A program made the translations under genes and the position numbers. Below the pieces are notes generated by a model that saw only the letters and a program-made list of their open reading frames with translations, was not told where the DNA came from and made no database searches. Below, piece after piece: positions 27,025 through 37,373 of a DNA stretch of 64,000 bases; positions within the stretch are counted from its first letter, which is position 1; every line of letters begins with the position of its first letter. The stretch spans positions 2,779,403 to 2,843,402 of the forward strand of contig NZ_CP051185.1 in the NCBI RefSeq assembly GCF_012516315.1. The letters run 5' to 3'. Source of the DNA: Limnospira fusiformis SAG 85.79 (lineage in GTDB: Bacteria; Cyanobacteriota; Cyanobacteriia; Cyanobacteriales; Microcoleaceae).

Positions 27025-28278
27025 TTAACATTTTGGTAAGCATTTAGCGAGGGCATCAGCCAAGTCTGTCGCGGTCTGATAGCGATCGCGAGGGGTATAT
27101 TTAGTTACCCGTTTAATTACCTCGCGTAAGTCCGGGGCAATAGTGGGAATGCGATCGAGATCAAATCCGTATTCTTGGTCTTGTTTCCCGATATAATTTA
27201 GGGGACTCTCACCAGTCAATAAAAAAATCAAAGTCGCACCGATCGCATATAAATCCGACTGAGTGAGTGGCTGTCCCCTATCCTGTTCTGGTGCGCTATA
27301 ACCTTCCGCCCCAATACGGGTTTCTAGGGGGGTACCAATTTCCTTAACCGCGCCAAAATCGAGGACAATAATCCGGCGATCGCGATGGCGCACCATCAGG
27401 TTAGCCGGTTTAATATCCCGGTGGATGATAGGGGGTTGTTGGGTATGGAGATAATCCAAAACTTCACAGGCTTGGATCATGTATTTAATCGCCATTGTCG
27501 GCGTTAGGGGTCCACTTTGATCAACTTGTTTTTCCAGATCCTGACCGTGAATCATCTCCATAACTAAATACTTTTTACCCCCATCCACAAAAAAGTCATA
27601 AAACTTGGGGACTCCCTGATGATTAAGGGATTTAAGAGTTCTAGCCTCCCGTTCAAACAATTCTTGCGCCTTAGCTATCTTAGCCATATCTGCATTCATC
27701 TCCTTGAGTACCACCAAAATGGGGATTGGTTTTCCGGAATGAGTCTGAGGCGCATTAGCCTTGCTATTATTGCTATCCCAGGCTAAAGAGGTGGTTCCCA
27801 TACCTCCCTGACCAACGGTTCGCAAAATCTGATAAGTTCGGATACTCCGTTCAATCTTGATTGGCCAGCCGCAGTGAATACAGAATAGACTATCTGGTAG
27901 ATTACCATCATGATTACAATTAGGTTTATTAATAACCACAGGGGGAGGCGGTGGAGGTTGTTCAATGGCGACCTTCAGTAAGGGTCCACCCTTAGCCAAT
28001 TCTAATAAAGCGCCATCAGTCAAAGGTCCCTGGGTCGCTAAAATACCATTAACAAAAGTGCCATTAGTTCCCCGGCTATTGAACATCCACCGAGAATTTT
28101 GGGTAGTAGTAGATCTTTGTAAATCGAGATGGTATCGAGAAACCAAGGGATCGACAACCACGACGTGATTATCGGGAGCGCGACCAATTTTAACTAAAGG
28201 CTCCGTTTGAAACCGCCATTGTTGAATGGGGTTGGTTCGAGTGCCATCAAGTAGGGTCAATGTCAAGATATCGGACAT
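27025..28278 (-). CDS. FHA-zinc ribbon-Ser/Thr kinase fusion
   Basis: 417 residues in three parts. FHA domain (1-105): VKIGRAPDNHVVVVDPLVSRYHLDL and RGTNGTFVNG, the phosphothreonine-binding loops. Zinc ribbon (about 118-140): CNHDGNLPDSLFCIHCG. Kinase domain (about 147-415): TVGQGGMGTTSLAWD, VVLKEMN lysine, IIHRDIKPANLMV, VLDFGAVKE, GAEGYSAPEQ. All catalytic residues are present and there is no membrane segment. It follows the PP2C gene on the same strand by 8 nt, so kinase and phosphatase are probably co-transcribed. Confidence 0.93.
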   Translation of the reverse strand: MSDILTLTLLDGTRTNPIQQWRFQTEPLVKIGRAPDNHVVVVDPLVSRYHLDLQRSTTTQNSRWMFNSRGTNGTFVNGILATQGPLTDGALLELAKGGPLLKVAIEQPPPPPPVVINKPNCNHDGNLPDSLFCIHCGWPIKIERSIRTYQILRTVGQGGMGTTSLAWDSNNSKANAPQTHSGKPIPILVVLKEMNADMAKIAKAQELFEREARTLKSLNHQGVPKFYDFFVDGGKKYLVMEMIHGQDLEKQVDQSGPLTPTMAIKYMIQACEVLDYLHTQQPPIIHRDIKPANLMVRHRDRRIIVLDFGAVKEIGTPLETRIGAEGYSAPEQDRGQPLTQSDLYAIGATLIFLLTGESPLNYIGKQDQEYGFDLDRIPTIAPDLREVIKRVTKYTPRDRYQTATDLADALAKCLPKC

Positions 28279-28286
28279 AATTAGAG

Positions 28287-30473
28287 TTAGTCTCTGTGAT
28301 GCGCTAGGACTCGAATAGCGATCGCGGTAATGTTGTCATGGCCGTTGTGTTCGTTAGCTAAATCAATCAAGCCATCAACTCCCCGATCTAAACTAACTTG
28401 AGAATCAATCAAAGGTTGGATATGAGTGTGACAATAGGTTTCGACTAAATCATTATCTGTCAACCCATCAGAAGCCAGCAGTAGCAAAGTATCCTCAGTG
28501 ATATCCCAAAATCTGACATCTGGTTTTAAATACTTGCTATCCCTAGGTCCCAAGGCTTGGGTAAGTTGATAAGCGTCAGGACGGGTGTAGGCGATTTCTG
28601 GGTCTACACCCCTAGCAATTTCCCGCTGTCCGACTTCGTGATCAACAGTCATTTGTCGCAAACCTTGACTGCGGGTAAAACTGTAAAGGCGACTATCTCC
28701 CACATGAGCGATCGCCACCTGAGTATTAGCTACAATCACTAATACCAAAGTAGTTCCCATGCGACCACTACCAGAACGAGTCCCCTGCATATTAACCCTA
28801 TAGATAGCCTCATTAGCCTCAGCGATCGCATTTAAGATTAATTGTTCCGAGGGTAAACTATCACTATCAGCCCAGTGAGTCTGAAAATATTCTTTCAGGC
28901 TATGTACAGCCATGCGACTAGCCACCTCTCCCCCCGCGTGTCCACCCATACCATCACTTATGATATATAAACCACGAGCATAGAGAGTCTGACTACCGGG
29001 GATTTCCTGACGCTCTAACAAAGTTTGCAGACCAAAGCAGTCCTCATTTTGCGATCGCTCTTTTCCCACGTCTGTACGACCACAAGCCTGTAAATCCAAC
29101 AACTGAGGCAACCTAGGAACCGTTGGTGCATCTCCAATTTGCCCTGAAGATCCTGTAATCGGCACATCTGTCTGTAGACGAGTTACAGACGATCGCTGAG
29201 GTTCTGTTGTCCGTTGCTCTGGTGGTGTCAGTCCTGCCATAATTTCATCTAACTTTAAGCGTAATTGTTCAACCCCTTCCAATTTGCCCTCCCGTAGATC
29301 CCGCAACATTTGGGTAATCGAACCCATCAAAGTCCGTCCAGATAATTTAAATAGACTTTGCCAAAGTTGTCCCAAATCCCCCAAAGTCGGCAATTTTTCC
29401 GGGTCATCAGCATAAAGTTGTTTAATAAATAAACTGCCGGGAGCAGTGCCAGAAATTGCCAAATTATCCAACCGCAATAAACTTTGGCGATAGTGACCAG
29501 GCTCGAGAACTTCCCAGAGTTGCGCCATCTGTTGTAACCAAGCCACAATTTGTTGAAGTGGAGTCTGGATATCGTGCCACTTTTGTTCAAAATCCGGCAA
29601 ATCCGAACAATCTGGCAACAACACGATCGCCTGATCTGCTTCTTCCCAGGCATCATGGACCTTGGGAAAATGTTGGGGGTAGCTATAGTATAAATCCCAA
29701 TACACTTGCGCCGCCGGAATTAGCAAAGCCGACCTATTTTGGGGATCATCGGGAGTCAACTGCAAAGCCTCCAGGGGAGAGACCTGCAAAGGTTTACAAT
29801 CCAACACCCGCACCCTTGCCATTTCCCCCAACTGTAAACTCACTCGGGGTTCTAGCAGTTTATATCGTCCTTGGGAATCCAAATAAACCGGTTTATCCAC
29901 CACAGTAGCTTCTTCAGACGTATCAACTTCAGCCATAGAAGTCGAGGGGGGGGATAATTCCGTATCCGTCGAGAGCAAATCCCGATCTCCGATCTGTTCA
30001 GCATTAGACATCTGCAATAATCCCTCCTCCTCATGCTCATCAGAGAGTGACACAGCCATAGAATCATCCCCTACCGTCTCCAAAACCGAATCCGTATCAT
30101 AGTCCTGAGCTAACATCAGACTAGACTCTGTTGATGTCACCTCAGCAGCAGATAGAGTAGTGATCACATCCCAATTTGAGGACATCTGATCCTGAACGCC
30201 ATCAACTCCACCCATGAGGTGATCAAAGTTATCTGTAGCCGCCAAGTTTGGGGGTATTTCTTGGGGTGGCGATTCCTGAGCTGGCTTCTGGCACAATATA
30301 ACCGCCTGCCACACCTTCCCAGTTTTAGCCCCACAGTTCCAACAATTTAGCTGATCAAGGGAAACTTCGCAGCTACACTGAGGACAAAACAGAAAACTCA
30401 AAGATGTGCCACAGCTTTGGCAAAATTTATGATGGTCTGGGTTTTCAAACTGACATTGGGGACAAACAAGCAT
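28287..30473 (-). CDS. PP2C-type Ser/Thr phosphatase with N-terminal zinc ribbons
   Basis: About 728 residues from MLVCPQCQFENPDHHKFCQSC, which begins a double zinc ribbon (four CxxC pairs in the first 50 residues); the frame extends 17 codons upstream but this start fits the fold. An acidic low-complexity stretch and a central region of unknown fold follow. The C-terminal PP2C domain (about 475-720) has RSQNEDCFG, YIISDGMGGHAGGEVAS, AHVGDSRLY, LLLASDGLTDND and GHDNITAIAI, all metal-binding aspartates present. It probably reverses phosphorylation by the FHA-kinase encoded 8 nt downstream. Confidence 0.92.
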   Translation of the reverse strand: MLVCPQCQFENPDHHKFCQSCGTSLSFLFCPQCSCEVSLDQLNCWNCGAKTGKVWQAVILCQKPAQESPPQEIPPNLAATDNFDHLMGGVDGVQDQMSSNWDVITTLSAAEVTSTESSLMLAQDYDTDSVLETVGDDSMAVSLSDEHEEEGLLQMSNAEQIGDRDLLSTDTELSPPSTSMAEVDTSEEATVVDKPVYLDSQGRYKLLEPRVSLQLGEMARVRVLDCKPLQVSPLEALQLTPDDPQNRSALLIPAAQVYWDLYYSYPQHFPKVHDAWEEADQAIVLLPDCSDLPDFEQKWHDIQTPLQQIVAWLQQMAQLWEVLEPGHYRQSLLRLDNLAISGTAPGSLFIKQLYADDPEKLPTLGDLGQLWQSLFKLSGRTLMGSITQMLRDLREGKLEGVEQLRLKLDEIMAGLTPPEQRTTEPQRSSVTRLQTDVPITGSSGQIGDAPTVPRLPQLLDLQACGRTDVGKERSQNEDCFGLQTLLERQEIPGSQTLYARGLYIISDGMGGHAGGEVASRMAVHSLKEYFQTHWADSDSLPSEQLILNAIAEANEAIYRVNMQGTRSGSGRMGTTLVLVIVANTQVAIAHVGDSRLYSFTRSQGLRQMTVDHEVGQREIARGVDPEIAYTRPDAYQLTQALGPRDSKYLKPDVRFWDITEDTLLLLASDGLTDNDLVETYCHTHIQPLIDSQVSLDRGVDGLIDLANEHNGHDNITAIAIRVLAHHRD

Positions 30474-30595
30474 TTTTGGGGTTCCCCGCGCGCAATTATT
30501 TCCATTTTGACATATTCCCGACACTAACCCGAAAGTTAGCGCCGGATTTTTCCGACCCTCGCTAAGTTCAGCAGAAGTGGGTTGGCGACCCTAAA

Positions 30596-32623
30596 TCAGG
30601 CTCCTTGATTAGATTCTAACTCAAACCAGGCTCTGAGAACTTCTGCAACCGTCCAGGCTTGAGCAAAACATCCGCGCGGAGACATGGGGGGATCGCCGTC
30701 AAAAATTTCGCTGAGGGTGCCGAGTCCATGAGCATTGAGGTGATCTGCCATGGGTGCTAAAAATGACTGTGCTTGAGAGCGCGCGCCGTAGACCCGAAAA
30801 TGAGCCAATGCAAAGGGGCCTAGTAGCCATCCCCAAACAGTTCCCTGATGATAGGCTCCATCCCGTTGTAACACATCACCACCATAGACACCCTGATATT
30901 TCGCATCTTCCGGCGACAGACTGCGAAGACCATAAGATGTTAGCAGTTTCTGGCTACAGATATCTACTACCTGACGTTGTTGTGGCGGCGTGAGTAGGGA
31001 ACTATAGCCGACTTTCCCTAATTGAGACAGAGATATGGCGAAAATTTGATTAGGTCGCAGGGAGCGATCGTCTCCGTCGGGAGTGTCCAGAACATCATAA
31101 CAGTAGCCTGCCTGTTGATTCCAGAATCGGGAGAAGCCGTGGGCCGTTTTTTTTGCCCAGGTTTCATAGTCCTGACTGGGTTTATCTAATATTTTGGCAA
31201 TGCGGATCATTACCTGTAGGGCATGGTACCACAGGGCATTAACTTCGATGGGTTTACCGACTCGTGGTGTGACTACCCAATCGCCTACTTTCGCATCCAT
31301 CCAGGTTAGTTGTGAACCGGGTTCTCCTGCATAGAGTAGTCCGTCTTCTGGATCAACTTTGATATTATAGCGGGTCCCTTGATGATGCCAATGGATCATC
31401 GAATCTAAGACCGGGAAAAGTTCTGCTAATAAGTTAATATCTAGGGTATGGTCGAAATAGGCGCGGATGGCTTCAAAATACCAGAGGGTGGCATCGACCG
31501 TGTTATAGTCTGGGGTCTCGCCTACTTCTGGGAATCGGTTGGGCAACATTCCGCGATCAACATAATGGGAAAAGGTTTGTAAAATCGTGCGAGCAATATC
31601 TGCGCGTCCGGTAGATAGGGTCAAACCGGGTAGCGAGATCATCGTGTCTCGTCCCCAATCTCCAAACCAGGGATAACCAGCAATGATAGTTTTTCCTGGG
31701 GTTCCGTCTTTTAGAGTGCGATCGACTATAAACTGATCTGCAGCTAGTATCAGTTGAGTTATCCAATCTGGTGTCTGTGGTGCGGGTGACTTATACTCCA
31801 ATAAGATGCCGTCTTTTTGGCGCTTTGCCTCTAACTCCGTCATCATATCCAGATTGGGATCAGCTTTGGTGCTGGCAATCACAGTTACCGCGCTACCCGG
31901 TGTCAAAGTTGTGTGTAAAGTACAAGCATGGAGGTGGTCTTCCGTCCAGTCCATCCCTCGGTAACGTTCTATTGCCAAATCATATCCATAGTACCAAGGA
32001 TTACCCGGCGTAGAAATCATTACCTCTTCCTCCCCACTTCCCTGGGTGAACAGATATAGGGGGCTAGTATCCGGGAATAATCGAATCTCTACCCCTTGTG
32101 ATCTGGATTTAATATCCATCTGACAGTTATTCCCATGATTGGCATGAGTATTGTAGTGGTGATCCCGATGATTGACCATCGCTTTGAGCGACAAACTTAT
32201 CGCTTTTGTAGCCCGGAGTAAGGTATATTGGACATAGGTTGTATTTTCACCTGGTTTCATCCATATTCGTTTTTCTAGCAAAGCATCTCCACAAGCAAAG
32301 TCCCACACGGGAATAGTCCCCTCTAGTCTGAAGTGTTGAATATGCTTGAAACCTTCGGGATCTACTTTGCCGTCAGCCCACCTATTTGTATAAATTGGAA
32401 AAAATTGCTCATCATAGCTCACTGTTTCATCTAACTTGGTTAATAACAGGGTTCGATTGAGAGGAGGATTTAAAGCCGCTATCATTAATCCATGATAACG
32501 GCGGGTCAACAGTCCGCTGACCGTCCCCGCACCATAACCCCCAATACCATTAGTGATTAACCACTCTCGACATTCACTTGAGTTCAGATAATTGCAAATT
32601 TCTCGACCAAATGCTAAAACCAT
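30596..32623 (-). CDS. Glycogen debranching enzyme (amylo-alpha-1,6-glucosidase, GH133)
   Basis: 675 residues. The N-terminal beta domain starts EWLITNGIGGYGAGTVSGLLTRRYHGLMIA, the hallmark of bacterial debranching enzymes, and the C-terminal (alpha/alpha)6 catalytic domain has GYPWFGDWGRDTMISLPGL, PNRFPEVGETPDYNTVDATLW and VWGWLLGPFALAHFRVYG. It hydrolyses alpha-1,6 branch stubs of glycogen in the cytoplasm. Start ATG at 32623. Monocistronic by context. Confidence 0.92.
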   Translation of the reverse strand: MVLAFGREICNYLNSSECREWLITNGIGGYGAGTVSGLLTRRYHGLMIAALNPPLNRTLLLTKLDETVSYDEQFFPIYTNRWADGKVDPEGFKHIQHFRLEGTIPVWDFACGDALLEKRIWMKPGENTTYVQYTLLRATKAISLSLKAMVNHRDHHYNTHANHGNNCQMDIKSRSQGVEIRLFPDTSPLYLFTQGSGEEEVMISTPGNPWYYGYDLAIERYRGMDWTEDHLHACTLHTTLTPGSAVTVIASTKADPNLDMMTELEAKRQKDGILLEYKSPAPQTPDWITQLILAADQFIVDRTLKDGTPGKTIIAGYPWFGDWGRDTMISLPGLTLSTGRADIARTILQTFSHYVDRGMLPNRFPEVGETPDYNTVDATLWYFEAIRAYFDHTLDINLLAELFPVLDSMIHWHHQGTRYNIKVDPEDGLLYAGEPGSQLTWMDAKVGDWVVTPRVGKPIEVNALWYHALQVMIRIAKILDKPSQDYETWAKKTAHGFSRFWNQQAGYCYDVLDTPDGDDRSLRPNQIFAISLSQLGKVGYSSLLTPPQQRQVVDICSQKLLTSYGLRSLSPEDAKYQGVYGGDVLQRDGAYHQGTVWGWLLGPFALAHFRVYGARSQAQSFLAPMADHLNAHGLGTLSEIFDGDPPMSPRGCFAQAWTVAEVLRAWFELESNQGA

Positions 32624-32929
32624 GTTCTATCTTGAATTTCTGTGGTGTAGATTACTTAAATGTATTATAATCTATCTTTAAAGAAAAATTAAATTAATTC
32701 AGATGCCCATGTAATGAGTAATAATATAACTTACCTAGACCATATCTGGTGTGGTTATTAGTATACCCACCATAATCTGGATGGTTAATGTTCCTACTGA
32801 TTGGGGAAATGTATTATGTATAAGCTCTGTTGTTTCGACCTTTGACAGTACCCTAAAAACTTAGGATTGTGCTTTTTTATACCTCAGTTCATTTTTAACC
32901 TTTGATAATCACTAACTTTTGGGGAATAT
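32624..32929. promoter_or_regulatory. Divergent promoter region
   Basis: 306 nt of AT-rich sequence between the divergent debranching enzyme and GGDEF-EAL genes. It should hold both promoters, but no motif is firm enough to place. Confidence 0.35.
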
Positions 32930-35900
32930 ATGCAGGAGAAGTCGGGTCTAAAAACACAAAAAATTAAATCATCAATCATCAATGGTTCTGCCCTCGGTTT
33001 ACTATTGATTAGTACAGTTATTGCTATCCTGAGTTTAATTCCTCTATATAATCGACTTAAAAACAATAAGGAAAAACAACTTATTTTTGAGAGTCAAAAC
33101 AGTGTATCAATTATTAATAACTTGATTGATGAATATTTAGATAAATCATTAAAAATAAGTCAAAAACCAGGCATTGGTAGAACCATTAATGCTGAGGTAC
33201 TCACCGATATTTCTCCGCAAGCCCTAGAAAATACCCGGGAAATGTGGCAAGATTTATTGGGGGATTATCTGACGGGAATTGCCTATATAAATGAGCAAAA
33301 AACGGTAATTTTAGCAGTAGGTCAATCCATACCAATAGAATTTTTAAATAAGCATAGATTTTCTACGGTAACAGGAGATATTATCGGTCTATTTGAAATT
33401 GATAATATTCCCCATATTCTGATTGAGAAGCATGGGACATTTAACGGCAGCCATTTATTTTTATTTAATTTATCACATCTGCGCCAAAAAATCAGACAAA
33501 AAGCCACTTTTTATCATTCAAATTACTTAGAATTGGCGATTTTAAATAATCATGAATTGAAGCCTATTTTGATTGACTATAATCAACCAAATCAGGTAAT
33601 ATCGGCACTGAGTCAACAAACGGATATTTTAGAAATTATCAAAAGAAATTACCAACGCGGAAATCAAACGGGGGGGCTATGGTGTAATTCCTGTGATGCT
33701 TTCATCGCCTACAGTCCGATTCGCAATCTGGAAGCATCATTAATTATGGGTGAAAAGAAACGGCAACTCTACAGCCCGGTTTATCGCCAGATTTTACTAT
33801 TATCGGGAACGATGATGCTATTTATCATGGTGGGAACAGCCTGTTTAGTGGTGATTATACGTCCCCTAACTAATCAAATTAGCCAAGAAATCTGGGAACG
33901 CCATAAAGCGGAGGCGGAATTAATTAAAGAAAAAAACTTTACCCAAACCTTACTAGAAGCTAATCCGGCTTTTTTTATAGTCCTAGATGTGGAAGGAAAA
34001 GTCAAATTCATGAATCCCTCGATGCTGAATACTCTAGGCTATAAGCAAGAGGAAGTGGAAGGGATGAACTACAGCGCCACATTTGTGCCGAAGGAAGAGG
34101 GAAAATCAGCGCCCTGGGTATTTGAATTAATGATTAATCGTCGCCTCCCCATACGCACGGAAGAAACTATGATCACGAAAGACGATCGCGAAATTATTGT
34201 AGAATGGTATGGTCGTGCGGTTTTTAATAAAGAAACAGATGAATATGAATATTTTGTGGGGGCTGGTTTAGATATTACCGATCGCAAACGCGCCGATGAA
34301 GAACTCCAACTACTTCAACAAATTACCCACGCTGTCAGCATCGCCGTAGATTTTGACTCAGCTTTAGCAGTGGCTTTAGATCTTCTTTGTCAAACCACAA
34401 GCTGGGAATTTGGGGAAGCATGGATTCCTAACCCTGAACAAACTCATCTGGAATATAGTTTAGTTAGCTATCAAGAAAAACCAGATTTCGCGGGTTTTTA
34501 TGAACAGAGTAAAAAGTTTTTACTGGGTGTAAATGATGGTTTAGCCGGGAGGGTATGGGCTGGTCAAGAACCGGAATGGGATCGAGATATTTCTGAGGAA
34601 TCTCAGGCTAATTTTTCCCGCTATTCTCTGATTAAACAATATGGGTTTAAAGCGGGGTTGGGTGTGCCGATTTTAGCAGATAATCGGGTGTTGGCGGTGT
34701 TAGTGTTTTTGATGTCAATGCCGCGCGAACAAGATAATCGCTTAGTTAAACTGGTGTCTTCAGTGGCTATGCAATTGGGTTCGGTATTTCAACGGAAGCA
34801 AGCAGAGGAGAAATATCGAGATATTTTTGAAAATGCTTTAGAGGGAATTTTTCAAATTGACCTACAAGGAAAGTATATTAGTGCTAACCCGGCTTTAGCT
34901 CAAATCTTGGGCTATGACTCTCAACAACAACTGTTGGTTAGGGGTAGCCAAATTAAGAATGTTTATGCTGATCCGGAAACTTATAATAGGTTTATTAATC
35001 TTTTACAAACTCGGGGTTCAGTTTCTAATTTTGAAGCCCAAGTTTATCGGCGGGATGGTGAAGCAATTTGGATCTGGCAAAATGCGCGGGCTATTTATAG
35101 CGATCGCCATAACCGTGTGCTTTACTATGAAGGGTCAATTATGGAAATTACCCACCTGAAAGAAACGGAAGCTAAACTGCGTCATAGCGCCTCCCATGAC
35201 TCTCTTACCGATTTATGGAATCGGGCATTTTTCCTAGATAAATTAGATGATTCTATTAGAAAGTGTAAGACCCTAGATAATTATCAATTTGCTATTCTGT
35301 TCTTAGACCTGGATGGGTTCCAATTTATTAATGATAGCCTCGGACACGCCATCGGCGACCAACTGCTAATCGAGGTTAGTAAGCGGCTTACAGATTCTGT
35401 GGATTCACATATCCTCGCACGATTGGGAGGGGATGAGTTCACGATTTTATTAGAAAATATTAGGGATATTCAAGAGGCGATCGATGTGGCGGAAAGGATT
35501 CAGGAATCCTTAAAATTGCCGATATTCCTCGAAAAAAATCAGATTTTTACGGGTGCGAGTATTGGTATTGTTGAGGGTAACTCTAATTATCAAAGTTCTC
35601 CAGAGGTATTAAGAGATGCAGATACGGCCATGTATCGCGCTAAAAGGCAAGGAAAAGGCTGTTATGTGGTTTTTGACTCGACGATGCGAACCAATGCTCT
35701 GCGGCGCTTATACCTGCAAACCCAGCTACGTTTAGCGTTACAAGAACAACAGTTTGAGCTGAACTATCAACCTATTATTGAACTATCGACGGGGACTATT
35801 GCAGGATTTGAGGCTTTATTGCGTTGGGACCACCCCCAAGAGGGTTTGATATCCCCGGCTGAGTTTATCCCCATAGCTGAGGAAGCGGGTTTAATTGTTG

Positions 35901-36502
35901 ATATTGGGGAATGGGTATTGCGACAGGCTTGTTTTCAGTTAAGCGAATGGAAAGAGAAATTTGCGGTTTATTCTAATTTGATGATGAGTGTTAACCTGTC
36001 TTCTCAGCAATTTACTAATGATTTAAGTCGGCGCATTAGCAAGATTTTAGTTGAGACGGGGGTGGCGGGTTCGGAGTTAAAATTAGAGATTACAGAAACG
36101 GCGATTATGAATGACCCGGAATTAGCGATCGCCACTTTACAACAACTCAAACAACAACAAATCAAAATTTGTATTGATGACTTTGGTACAGGTTACTGTT
36201 CGTTGGGTTATCTGCATAAATTCCCAGTAGATATCCTCAAAATTGACCGCTCATTTGTTAGTCAAATTCCCGAAGGTGAGGATAAGCGGGAAATTGTCCG
36301 GGTCATTGTGGCTTTGGCTGAAAGTCTGAAGATGGATGCGATCGCCGAAGGTATTGAAACTGCCGAACAACTCCACCATTTACAGAATTTTAAGTGTAAA
36401 TATGGACAGGGTTATTTTTTCTTCCGTCCCCTCAATTGTCAAGCGGTAGAAGCATTATTAAACCATGATCAAAGGGGATTACCACTACCTGCCCAATTTT
36501 AA
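32930..36502 (+). CDS. Sensor with PAS-GAF-PAS-GGDEF-EAL domains (c-di-GMP turnover)
   Basis: 1,190 residues. Two membrane segments (about 20-42 and 285-310) flank a periplasmic sensor region of about 240 residues. Then PAS (about 345-455), GAF (about 470-620), PAS (about 630-745), GGDEF (about 760-920) with RLGGDEFTILLENI, and EAL (about 930-1180) with FEALLRWDHP, NLSSQQF, LEITET, IDDFGTGYCSLGYL, DILKIDRSFV, AEGIET. Both catalytic domains keep their signature residues, so it may make or break c-di-GMP depending on input. It is convergent with cbiO, 7 nt apart. Confidence 0.94.
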   Translation: MQEKSGLKTQKIKSSIINGSALGLLLISTVIAILSLIPLYNRLKNNKEKQLIFESQNSVSIINNLIDEYLDKSLKISQKPGIGRTINAEVLTDISPQALENTREMWQDLLGDYLTGIAYINEQKTVILAVGQSIPIEFLNKHRFSTVTGDIIGLFEIDNIPHILIEKHGTFNGSHLFLFNLSHLRQKIRQKATFYHSNYLELAILNNHELKPILIDYNQPNQVISALSQQTDILEIIKRNYQRGNQTGGLWCNSCDAFIAYSPIRNLEASLIMGEKKRQLYSPVYRQILLLSGTMMLFIMVGTACLVVIIRPLTNQISQEIWERHKAEAELIKEKNFTQTLLEANPAFFIVLDVEGKVKFMNPSMLNTLGYKQEEVEGMNYSATFVPKEEGKSAPWVFELMINRRLPIRTEETMITKDDREIIVEWYGRAVFNKETDEYEYFVGAGLDITDRKRADEELQLLQQITHAVSIAVDFDSALAVALDLLCQTTSWEFGEAWIPNPEQTHLEYSLVSYQEKPDFAGFYEQSKKFLLGVNDGLAGRVWAGQEPEWDRDISEESQANFSRYSLIKQYGFKAGLGVPILADNRVLAVLVFLMSMPREQDNRLVKLVSSVAMQLGSVFQRKQAEEKYRDIFENALEGIFQIDLQGKYISANPALAQILGYDSQQQLLVRGSQIKNVYADPETYNRFINLLQTRGSVSNFEAQVYRRDGEAIWIWQNARAIYSDRHNRVLYYEGSIMEITHLKETEAKLRHSASHDSLTDLWNRAFFLDKLDDSIRKCKTLDNYQFAILFLDLDGFQFINDSLGHAIGDQLLIEVSKRLTDSVDSHILARLGGDEFTILLENIRDIQEAIDVAERIQESLKLPIFLEKNQIFTGASIGIVEGNSNYQSSPEVLRDADTAMYRAKRQGKGCYVVFDSTMRTNALRRLYLQTQLRLALQEQQFELNYQPIIELSTGTIAGFEALLRWDHPQEGLISPAEFIPIAEEAGLIVDIGEWVLRQACFQLSEWKEKFAVYSNLMMSVNLSSQQFTNDLSRRISKILVETGVAGSELKLEITETAIMNDPELAIATLQQLKQQQIKICIDDFGTGYCSLGYLHKFPVDILKIDRSFVSQIPEGEDKREIVRVIVALAESLKMDAIAEGIETAEQLHHLQNFKCKYGQGYFFFRPLNCQAVEALLNHDQRGLPLPAQF

Positions 36503-36509
36503 CCAAATT

Positions 36510-37373
36510 TTAAGAATTTGACCGCCAATAGCGATCGCGTATCTGTTGCTGAATCTGATTTAACTGTGGTTGAGATAAAGCCATATTCTCAGCTTGTAAC
36601 CAATTAATTAAATCCCCCACTAAAGGAACCCCCAAACCTAAATCTTGGAGTTGTTGACTTTGACTAAAAACGGCTTCTGGTGTACCTTGAAAAGCCAGTT
36701 TTCCCCTATCAAGTACCAAAACCCAATCCGCCCAGGCTTCGACAAAATCCAAATTATGAGTAGCGATAACCACAGTAGTTCCTCGCTGTTGAATCTGATT
36801 TAATAAGCAGTGAAAATTAGTAACTTGATAGGAGTCAAGATAAGCCGTAGGTTCATCCAAAAACAAGAGTTGTGGCTGCAACACCATTATATCAGCAATT
36901 GACACCCTTTTTTTCTGCCCCAAACTCAGATAATTAATCGGGAAATCCGCCAAACCCACTAAATCAAATTCAGCCAAAATTTGGCGCACCCGTTGAGCAA
37001 TTTCTGAGGTAGATAAACCCAAATTACACAAGCCATAGGAAATATCTTCTGACACGGTAGTTGCTACTAACTGCTGTTCAGGATTTGGGAACACTAAACC
37101 CACCTTTTGGCGCAATTGATTCAACCATCGCCGTTTATATTGTAGCGGTTGACCTCGCCAACTAATCACCCCGGACTGAGGACGATATAACCCATTAGCT
37201 AATCGAAATAAGGTAGTTTTTCCGCAGCCATTACGTCCAATGACAGCATAACGCTGATATCTACCAAATTGACAAGTGATATTTTCCAGAGTTGGCTGCT
37301 GACTACCGGGGTAAGTATACTGAACATTATCAAATTCTAGTAACTCAAATTCCGATGACATACAACCATCCAA
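36510..37373 (-). CDS. cbiO: Cobalt ECF transporter ATPase CbiO
   Basis: 287 residues with ABC ATPase motifs: Walker A AVIGRNGCGKTTLF, Q-loop VFPNPEQQ, signature LSLGQKKRVSIA and Walker B LLFLDEPTAYLD, with switch His in ATHNLDF. It energises the CbiMNQ transporter. The start at 37373 overlaps cbiQ by 29 nt; MSSEFELLEFDNV four codons in is an alternative. It is last in the riboswitch-led operon. Confidence 0.92.
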   Translation of the reverse strand: MDGCMSSEFELLEFDNVQYTYPGSQQPTLENITCQFGRYQRYAVIGRNGCGKTTLFRLANGLYRPQSGVISWRGQPLQYKRRWLNQLRQKVGLVFPNPEQQLVATTVSEDISYGLCNLGLSTSEIAQRVRQILAEFDLVGLADFPINYLSLGQKKRVSIADIMVLQPQLLFLDEPTAYLDSYQVTNFHCLLNQIQQRGTTVVIATHNLDFVEAWADWVLVLDRGKLAFQGTPEAVFSQSQQLQDLGLGVPLVGDLINWLQAENMALSQPQLNQIQQQIRDRYWRSNS

